DNA of 64,000 bases. It comes from Bolinopsis microptera (Eukaryota; Ctenophora; Tentaculata; Lobata; Bolinopsidae). The notes under the pieces were generated by a model that saw nothing but the letters and a program-made list of their open reading frames with translations, searched no databases and was not told where the DNA came from. Location of the stretch: NCBI RefSeq assembly GCF_026151205.1, contig NC_087081.1:5513246-5577245 (forward strand), read 5' to 3'. Position numbers and translations under genes: made by a program. How positions within the stretch are numbered: the stretch's first letter is position 1; every line of letters starts with the position of its first letter. Below, one piece after another: positions 56,652 to 64,000 of this stretch.

Positions 56652-59600
56652 AGCTTATGATTGACAGGCATTAATTGATCCGTATACAATATTCATGCTA
56701 AAGGCAACGTTACGCACTGTGGGGATATTATCAGTCGACAGTAGTTACCAGTCGAGCCATCGTAGGCATTTTAGTAAGACACAGAAGTTGTAGGATTAGC
56801 CGACTCTAACATTATTTCCCCCTCATATATTGGATTGACGTGGACGGAACCAACCAAAGAAGTACCATGCCGAGGAGGATACAAGAAGCACGAATCGAAT
56901 CAGTACACTCCAAACGCCGACAGTAGATGTCTCTTTAAAGAACACGACCGACGCCAAGGATACCCCTGTCTGATGAACCAGTGAAGAAACAGGTCAGGGT
57001 GCTTGAAATATTCGGCTGAGGAAAAATAACGATCCCAGTTTATGGATTATTAATGAGTAAATGGTTTGACCGACCAAAACTAGGATAATGGTTACTTTTC
57101 GTTAAATTATTAAATATGTACATGAGACACTTTTGAAAGAAGTTCATTTCACCGAATAATCACGAATGGTGATTTCGAGCCACAGTTTTGAAGTTAAATT
57201 AAATTATTAAAAACGTCGAGGTTAGTTGCCAGCCACAGCAACTGGACGTCAGTGAGATAATGAAAGTAATATTTGACCGTTCTTCGGTGAAGGATGGAGA
57301 TGCGTCCCCTATATTTTGCTAACTAAGATCATGTACACTCACTATAACGTTACTTTGGTTACCTACACGCTCACGTCTCACGAACTCAAAAACCCCACGA
57401 CATTCGCTGTAACCAGAGTAACGAGAATTGGGTTAGGTTACTTAAAGAGCGTCTAGAGATTATCTGGTTGTCATGCCAACTCTGGCTGAAGTGTTGTATG
57501 CGTGCAGCACTCCAGCTTCGAGAGGCGATACAAATTCCACGCTCCACCATCACTTTAGATATGGAGATTACCAAAAACTGGCCTCAAATGACACCAGCTA
57601 GTTGATGGAAGCTAATAATTTTGCCACTCACAGAAGGGGGGAATGACCCTAATGGTCACCATATCATCATCAACGCAACTAATTATTTTTATTAACGCGT
57701 AAAAACAACTCTGCGTCGTATACGTCGTTCAGTATATTACTAGTAGATACGTTCTAAGGAGTCGATGAAGCACTGGGTGGATTAGAATAACCACCATCTC
57801 CTAGTATTAAGTTTGAAATCACTCGTAGCTTATGATACCGTAAAATTGTACGGTACCCAGACCATTAAGACTAGTATAAGTGTAAGCCACAATTGAAGTG
57901 TATTACCAGTAATAAGTATTTACCATAAACGGGCTCCCAATCACAGTAGATGTGTTGCATCGACATGGTAAATTATAGTGTAGAAAAGGTGGGTGGTTGT
58001 TGTCGTTGTTGTAATTACGTATATCTAGTAGTAAATTCGCCACCTCCGTTTAGAAACCGGGGCCACCGGGGCCAATGTATCGCGGTTTTTGTGGTATAAA
58101 ATTCAATTTCTGTAACTTGACTTTCGCCCCCCCAATTTCCACATAAATCAATTTATTCCTGCACTCCCCCTGGGTTCTACTTTCAGGGTTCCTACTTTCA
58201 GATCCCTAAACTATCCCCACGACAGGTAAGAGCATGACTGTTGTCGTAATTATTTAATATCCACGATTCAAATAACGGAGTAGTCCGCTACGTATTAGCT
58301 TAATTTTTAATACTTTCAACAGTACTATATAAGTATAACAAATAACTTGGGCCTGAAGATGTCGTTGGCGCCGTAAATGTGCCTGCATTCCTGGCTCCCT
58401 GTTTTGTGGTCCTTGTCCCTTCCGGCCGGATGTTGTCCAGCTATCGGCATATCCACCATTGTACCAGTAATAAGTAGTAGTAGTAAACTGCCCTATGCCT
58501 CATTTAATACTTGTAAATAAATCGAGTAAAATGCTCCTAACTAAAAGATGGTACTGCAAACACCGGTGAGCCGTACCAACCATGACGTAATGATTAAAAC
58601 CACACGACGTACGTAACCACATACCCACGAGACCACGAAGTAGGTCAACCCTTCGAACCGTCAGTTGTTAACGAGCATCCCCTAATCGTATGTCATTGTT
58701 AATTGCAAAGAGAATACCCGAAATGACCTACCGAGGCTTGATAGTCAATCAAGTTGATTAAGCAATTAACACGCTTAGCGAAACCACCTTAAGATTATCA
58801 TGTGATTTTAGACCACCTCCTATACGAAAGATACCATTTAGTCGCCCTATTTAATAAAACATGTGCAATTGAACGCATATTAACTTAGTGCTTCCAGTGC
58901 AGTTGTGCAATTGTTTAGCGTCTGGTTTTGATCTTTTTGATGGTAAAAAGGAATTAACACCCCAGCACCGTAAGTATTTTAAGAATTGTTGGTCTCGAAC
59001 ACACATCCCAGACTATTGACGGGGCCTTCGGAATGTCGTTTAATTAGGTCGTTCTTGTAACAGTTAAGTTTCATACTTGCGATATTAATCACTCAGTTAG
59101 CGATCGTCACGTGTCTTTCGGGAGCTGGGTTCCAATGAAATTCACACATTTATGAAATCTCACACAGTCTGACAGTTACTCCTGTTACCACAGTTACCGG
59201 CATTTTACCGGTTCCACCCGACTAACTTTCCACGATCATCATACTAATTCCGCAGGTCGTTCTCACTCTAAACATACCGCACAAACGACCCTCGTACCAC
59301 ACACGAGATCGAACACCACCCCACACTATCGTGGCAGCTGCCGCGACGCCCCTAACCATTTTGGCAATATAAGACAGGACTGTTAATTGCGCAACATAAG
59401 TTTAGTTGACGTATTACGATAAGTATCATGACGTAATACTGTACCTGATAAATGCTACGACGTACTCAATTGTAGTTTAACATCTTTAATTCTTGATGTA
59501 AGGGTTGTATTTTATTATTTTTAAAGTGTACATGTAAGGGGATACAGTTTTAATCCCGAATTGCTGAGATAGTACTTGTTTTATACCACTTTAAATTTCT

Positions 59601-60187
59601 TAATTCGAACTTATAACTGATGTTTGATAGGCCACCTCACGTGTATTATTATATAACGTTAAAAAAAAAAAAAAAATTGTTGATGTTACTCCACTGGGAG
59701 AGCGGTACTGTGAGAGAAAGTTAATCATGTCGTCAAGTTGAAGAGAAGAATGATGAAGAGTTGAGACGCATGAAGCGTAAGTATGCTGGCAGGGGCCCCG
59801 TGATTAAAAGGAAGTTGATGTGTAAGTGTGTAAGTGTGTGAGTGTAGAGAAAGTGAGTAAGTAGAACCGTGCTGGATGGTAACCGTATGAGTAAGCTGCT
59901 GTTCTGTGCGAAATAAGGTATACCCGCTGGATTTTATATTTAGTGTTATTGACCAGAGAATAGTGCCTGAAAGTAAGAGAATCGACACAGCACGTGACTC
60001 GCGAGTCTGAATGGTGAATGTGTGATATGTAAGTATTAAGTAATGATAGCAGAAGATATGACGATAATGTTATAAAGTTATAAGAAGTTTATGCCAGCTG
60101 GGCCCCAGATTATATGAGAATGAAAATGATAGTGTAAAGTGATGGTGTAGAGATCTCACGCGAAGTAGAAGTTATATATTCCTGCAG
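56652..60187. other. Non-coding 5' interior of the LTR element
   Basis: About 3.5 kb without any long frame on either strand and no gag-like motif. It includes an A-run (59661-59676) and GT/AG signals. It could hold packaging signals or leader introns; nothing firmer can be said. Confidence 0.5.
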
Positions 60188-60223
60188 ATGCCGACAATGA
60201 TCGATGCCGCAAAAAGGGCGAAG
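60188..60223 (+). CDS. Candidate 12-codon exon in the LTR element
   Basis: The acceptor ATTCCTGCAG leads into ATGCCGACAATGATCGATGC and the segment ends at AAG/GTGAGT, 36 bp, phase 0 at both ends. A second ATTCCTGCAG-ATG (60372) opens a 12-codon frame ending in TAA. Use of these as exons needs transcript evidence. Confidence 0.3.
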
Positions 60224-60711
60224 GTGAGTCAGTTTCGTATAATAAATAAATAGGATTAAAATAAGTGTACTAATTAGGTATCGACTGGCTCACGTGAGTA
60301 TGTCGTGTGATGAATGTGTGAAATGTGAGAATTGATAAGCGCTATATAAGTATAAATTTGTATTCCTGCAGATGTTACGGCCGAGTATTGCCGATTCCGC
60401 CAATTTATAAATCAGTACAAATGTGAGTTACTGGGCGAAGAAGGACCAGGTTAAGTAAGCATACGTTAAAGAACTGATAGTAGGATAGCCACCTATGTAC
60501 ACTAGGTGATGACTGGTGCCTTGTTAAGGATATAGTGTGACGGCATTTTCAATGAAGGCAAGTGTGAGTAGTATGGTTAGATAAGAAGCATAACACCGCT
60601 CTCCCTCAAATTTTAATGTAAACTTTTGTCACTATAAGTGCTATTATATTATATTGTGGCTAAAGGAAAAGAAATTTTTAACACTCAAATTAACCCTCTT
60701 CCTATCAAATC

Positions 60712-61404
60712 ATGTCAACCCAAAGTTCCACCTCGACGATGAGCTTAGACGCGAAGCACGCCGTCCTACTTAAAAATGAACCATTTCTGATGGCTGCCGC
60801 CCAATACAGACGACGCACTTCTGGCGCCGTCCCGAGGCACGGCCTCCCAGAGGCTAGTATGGCTGCCGAGCTGCACTTCAGCTTGGTAAGGAACATTTCA
60901 ATGCTGGAGACAATAGACAATGTTAGCTACTGGAGACAATAGATAGTGTTAGCTGCTGGAGACAAAAGACAGTGTTAGCTGCTGGAGACAATAGACAGTG
61001 TTAGCTGCTGGAGACAATAGACAGTGTTAGCTGCTGGATGCACTATGATATGTTATAGTTATATATCTGCCAATAGGTAAAAAGATAAACCTGATTTTAT
61101 GGTAGTTTGAATGAAGAACAATAAAGCTATTAATTACTGGAGGTAACATAAGACTACTCATAACTTACCTCTTTACTGGAGCGAATACCTGCAGGGAGTC
61201 GCCGCTCGCGCAGCGCGAGCGGCGCTGTATCAGCCAGGCCGAAAACGACAGACTATGACGGCGCTACTTAACGTAATCACAAAGATTCTGATCCCCGACA
61301 TCGAGGAGAAAACAGTAGCGACGCAAACCGACGAAACAGCTGGCGAGACAGCCGCCAGAACGCCCACGCCCCCACCACAAGGGAACGACGAACCTTGGTG
61401 GTAA
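60712..61404 (+). CDS. Two-exon ORF in the LTR element, 127 aa, unrecognised
   Basis: Exon 1 (60712-60885) begins at ATG, is Ser/Thr-rich and then basic (QYRRRTSG), and ends at a TTG/GTAAGG donor after exactly 58 codons. Exon 2 (61195-61404) follows CCTGCAG and encodes Ala/Arg-rich sequence (VAARAARAALYQPGRKRQ), an amphipathic stretch and an acidic, Pro-rich tail ending in PWW before TAA. Both borders are phase 0. The intron holds a 26-bp tandem repeat. Basic and acidic segments suggest a nucleic-acid-binding or regulatory protein, but no known family is seen. It may be an accessory protein of the element. Confidence 0.45.
60905..61040. repeat. 26-bp tandem repeat in the element's intron
   Basis: Five copies of a unit like ACAATAGACAGTGTTAGCTG followed by CTGGAG, located between the two exons of the 127-residue ORF. 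Confidence 0.85.
61201..61223 (+). other. GC-rich hairpin in exon 2 of the spliced ORF
   Basis: GCCGCTCGCG, loop CAG, CGCGAGCGGC: a perfect 10-bp stem seven bases after the splice acceptor. It could be an RNA packaging, export or splicing element, or simply the codon use of the Ala-Ala-Arg repeats. Confidence 0.6.
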
Positions 61405-61565
61405 ATAGAAGCCCCTCCTAACGGCGCATGTCGCCGAACGACGAACTTTGCTGGGAATTTAAATAGTCCTTTTACGTGTTTTAATGTGGGCCCTCGGGTA
61501 CTCGTATTTTTATTTTTCGATGTAATGTTTAATTATTAAATTTATTGTTAGTAAGTTATTCTTTT

Positions 61566-62144
61566 ATGCTGTTACCCCCAAAACCTATATCACTGCCAAC
61601 ATTAAGCCTTTTAGACGCCCTTAACATCCCAAAAGTAGGAGCCGCAAAACTTCTGGTAATGAGACAGACATTTCAAGCTGAAACAGAACGCCTCAGCGAA
61701 AGAGGGAGTCAATTCGAGGAGGAATGGGGATCTCACCAACCAATAATGGACACTATAGACAGGATACGCTCAATCCCACGCTACATAACCATCGCTGCAT
61801 GGATAGCAGCAGCTGCAATTGCCTTCTACCTAATCAGCATGGTAAAAAGGTTTGTGGCTCCAAACGCCAACTTGATACCCAAAGGCTGCTGCACCTGCCG
61901 AGAAGAACCACGACTCACGCAAGAGACCCCGCCTACTGTAACCTACGTGCCCCAGCAACCAGGACCATTGGCACGCTCAGCAAGCCACGTATCACTGGTG
62001 GTAGCTGCGGAACCGACAATCGTGGCACCAAGCCGGTCCGACGAAGGGACCTTCAAGCTATCAACACTACCACGAACCCTCGTCGCACCCTACCTACGTC
62101 AACCCTACCGGAATATTTACCCGGAAACTCCGACGGGTCTCTAA
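61566..62144 (+). CDS. Membrane-anchored late ORF of the LTR element (env-tail-like)
   Basis: An open frame of 192 residues from ATG 61566 (the frame is open from 61545). The first third is a hydrophobic/Leu-rich start followed by a charged helix (FQAETERLSERGSQFEEEW), which could be a coiled coil. One transmembrane segment (about residues 74-98, ITIAAWIAAAAIAFYLIS) follows. A cytoplasmic tail begins with a Cys cluster (GCCTC) and continues Pro/Thr-rich. Position before the 3' LTR and the helix-TM-Cys-tail order resemble the C-terminal part of an envelope-like protein of LTR retroelements. The ectodomain, signal peptide and fusion region are absent, so it could instead be an unrelated membrane protein. 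Confidence 0.45.
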   Translation: MLLPPKPISLPTLSLLDALNIPKVGAAKLLVMRQTFQAETERLSERGSQFEEEWGSHQPIMDTIDRIRSIPRYITIAAWIAAAAIAFYLISMVKRFVAPNANLIPKGCCTCREEPRLTQETPPTVTYVPQQPGPLARSASHVSLVVAAEPTIVAPSRSDEGTFKLSTLPRTLVAPYLRQPYRNIYPETPTGL

Positions 62145-62406
62145 ACAAACAGGACTAAGTATCAACGGTAAACAGGTGACGTATCGTGTAAACAACTACA
62201 TTATTTTTAATCAATTATATCGATTTAACCCACTTTACAAATTTACCAAATTAAATTGGAAGTTTTTTTAACATTTTTAAATAAGTATTTTAACTCTGGC
62301 GTATTCTGATTGCTCTGCCCTACAATCCACTTTTCATACAGTATACTTTCTTTTAGATCGCTACGCTAGCATAAATAACCATATACTAACACTCAATTCC
62401 CTTCAG

Positions 62407-62505
62407 AACGCTGACACGCCACCTAACATGGACTCAACACAACCAGACGTACAACGCCGGGGAGTGAATTTCGTTCAAGGACGCTGGTTCACAGAAGACA
62501 CCTGA
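62407..62505 (+). CDS. Candidate 3' exon of the LTR element, 32 codons
   Basis: The acceptor AATTCCCTTCAG at 62406 opens a phase-0 segment that includes ATG (MDSTQPDVQRRGVNF) and ends in RWFTEDT before TGA. It could be the last exon of another spliced product from the LTR leader. Nothing similar is recognised. Confidence 0.3.
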   Translation, partial: NADTPPNMDSTQPDVQRRGVNFVQGRWFTEDT

Positions 62506-62735
62506 TAAACTATTAAACCCTTTTCTCGACGAACAATGACTAACGTATTTTGCCGTGAGAATAAGAAAAGAACAGATTTTAAATTTTGTTTTGGAGTTTA
62601 AACCTATTCTTAACTATAAGCACCACTATTCATTGTTGCATAACAAAGACACTAGAAGTGTATTGCCTACGATAACTATGTACGTTGATTTAACTAAACC
62701 AGACTACTAAGTTCAATTATTGTGAAATATTAGCA

Positions 62736-62822
62736 TGCCCCAATTTATATCGCCGCCGCTCCTTATAGAGGGCCACTTTTAATTTATATCACTGCCGCTC
62801 CTTATAGAGGGCCACTTTTAAT
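62736..62822. repeat. Two-copy direct repeat of about 40 bp
   Basis: GCCGCTCCTTATAGAGGGCC occurs twice with the adjoining ACTTTTAATT, near the 3' end of the element interior. It may be a regulatory or packaging repeat. Confidence 0.7.
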
Positions 62823-63011
62823 TGACTTTTATTTAACTATGGGTAATTTACAGCATGCCGTAAATTAACTTACACAGCCTTCTAGTCCGCGTAGGAAAAA
62901 CCGGAACTACGAACCCTTACAGCCGACGGTGATGAAAGTTCGACAACGACAGCAGAACAACCGATGCTCAACGGAGATGTACCCCCAAATGATTGACGTG
63001 GGCGTCAACTT

Positions 63012-63023
63012 AAAGAAAGAAAG
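63012..63023 (+). other. Polypurine tract
   Basis: AAAGAAAGAAAG ends one base before the 3' LTR, where plus-strand priming is expected. Confidence 0.8.
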
Positions 63024-63024
63024 C

Positions 63025-64000
63025 TGTAAGAACCCCCGGATCTGACGTTATCCAAGACCGGACCTTACCCAGATAGTTCGCCCCTGGACCAGCGTACATC
63101 GGTTGTCATGGTAACATCGGTTGCCATGGTTACAGAAACCCGACCCTACGGCCGCACCAGCCGAGAGCTGAAGTGTCGATAATTACCATTCAATTGGGTG
63201 ATAAGATACCACGATGGTAATTGGTCTGATAACGAACCAAGCGCGGCCAGCCTCGGTAGGTTACACAGAAGTGCCGCCGAGACTGTCGGTCTCAAGCCAC
63301 CGCTAGCGACCTGTGAACCACGTGTCACGTCGCATCACTTCTCTTGGACCGATCCAGAGTACGTTACGTTTTTCCACTCGTGACTTAAGATGGAAGTATC
63401 CGGAAGGACTTCACCACCTTGATGAACTCTGCCGATTTCTCTGGACCTCACCCTCGAGCGGCTGATGATGATACGCCACTGTCGCAGTACTCCCCGGAGT
63501 AGCCACCACGTCGAACCTTGTCGGATTCTACGCCTCTAAGCTTCACCAGAGATCTAACGACCACCGGAGTGAGTACTCCTAGAAGGCTTTAGGATTAGAA
63601 CTTAAGTTAAATTATTATGACGATATTACGATTATATATATCCATTGCTTGGTATAATTACCTTGATGTCAGAAGCTATATTCTGGCCCCCTAAATAGGC
63701 GTACCTTACTGGTGTTATTATATAAATCAGTGACAACAAGGGTCACCAGCCAGGAGCAATCCTGTGCTGCAAATTGTCATTGAAATTACGTTAAAATAAC
63801 AACACTACTAATACGGAATGATGCCGTGTCTCTCGGAGGCTTTCGAGTGCCACTAAATTAGTGGAACGTTACGAACCCGAGACCCTGGTGGGACCTGAAG
63901 GAGGACATGATGCAGGTAAGTATTGACCCGCTTGCCCGGGCTATCCAGGTTTGATCATGTTTGGGAGCTATAGGAAAGCTTCTATGGAGCCTTAAAATAA
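63025..64000 (+). repeat. 3' LTR (truncated by window end)
   Basis: 976 of the expected 1061 bp, identical to the 5' LTR except for one T/C difference at 55888/63349. Confidence 0.93.

Larger units (their letters stand above)
55564..64000 (+). mobile_element. Young LTR retroelement lacking gag and pol, with small spliced ORFs
   Basis: A direct repeat starts TGTAAGAACCC at 55564 and again at 63025 (offset 7461). The 5' LTR ends GGGCTCTTACA at 56624, giving 1061 bp with inverted ends TGTAAGA/TCTTACA. A tRNA-type primer-binding site follows at 56628 and a purine tract precedes the 3' LTR. The 3' LTR runs off the window after 976 bp. Over those 976 bp I see only one difference (T55888/C63349), so insertion is very recent. 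The 6.4-kb interior has no gag, protease, RT or integrase frame on either strand, so it is non-autonomous. It does have several small exons and one membrane-anchored ORF (listed separately). It sits inside a dead LINE. Confidence 0.88.

Noticed and set aside
56965-57000. Hammerhead core CTGATGA...GAAA in the LTR element
   Set aside because: No stem II between the boxes and no closing stem III could be drawn.

Overview
The window is AT-rich eukaryotic nuclear DNA from an invertebrate animal. Genes have introns with GT/AG borders. The gene families (class A GPCR, calmodulin-like EF-hand protein, DEG/ENaC channel, synaptic-vesicle-type MFS transporter) are metazoan, and there is an interstitial CCCTAA tract. 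Nothing bacterial or organellar is seen. The mobile-element set (Penelope-like, LINE, SINE, hAT and TA-target MITEs, foldback elements, LTR element) fits a marine invertebrate, possibly a cnidarian, but the phylum cannot be fixed from this sequence alone.

Layout. 1-2.3 kb: intergenic DNA with a TA-flanked MITE, an 18-bp minisatellite and one clean symmetric exon of an unknown minus-strand gene. 2.3-12.5 kb: a 31-bp minisatellite (about 280 copies) interrupted by a LINE ORF1-only insertion. 12.5-20 kb: intergenic DNA ending in a 1.9-kb foldback element (A). 20.1-21.4 kb: an MFS transporter whose coding region is one exon (minus strand). 22-22.8 kb: an inverted-repeat element with 201-bp perfect arms. 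24.3-27 kb: a second foldback element (B) and a LINE tail, bracketed by 280-bp direct repeats. 28-36 kb: MITEs, a 151-bp tandem repeat and a decayed Penelope-like element with pseudo-LTRs. 37.8-40.7 kb: a 3-exon, four-EF-hand gene whose second intron is swollen by a 10-bp minisatellite and a SINE. 41.0-41.6 kb: a broken DEG/ENaC exon running into a perfect palindrome. 43.0-48.3 kb: a complete 6-exon, 339-residue GPCR (minus strand) with a tRNA-Leu gene in an intron. 49.4-53.2 kb: an unrecognised ORF and several foldback or tandem repeats. 54-55.6 kb: a decayed LINE reverse transcriptase. 55.6 kb to the end: a very young LTR retroelement with no gag or pol but with a set of small spliced ORFs.

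The genes do not form a pathway; the window is a set of unrelated genes separated by nested mobile elements. Two things stand out. Foldback elements A and B share GGCAA ends, 8-bp target duplications of the form GYRYATTA, arms made of 11-bp tandem repeats, and a related proline-rich coding fragment. The young LTR element carries a splice donor directly after an ATG-ATG-CAG leader inside its LTR, several matching phase-0 exons and a membrane-anchored late ORF.
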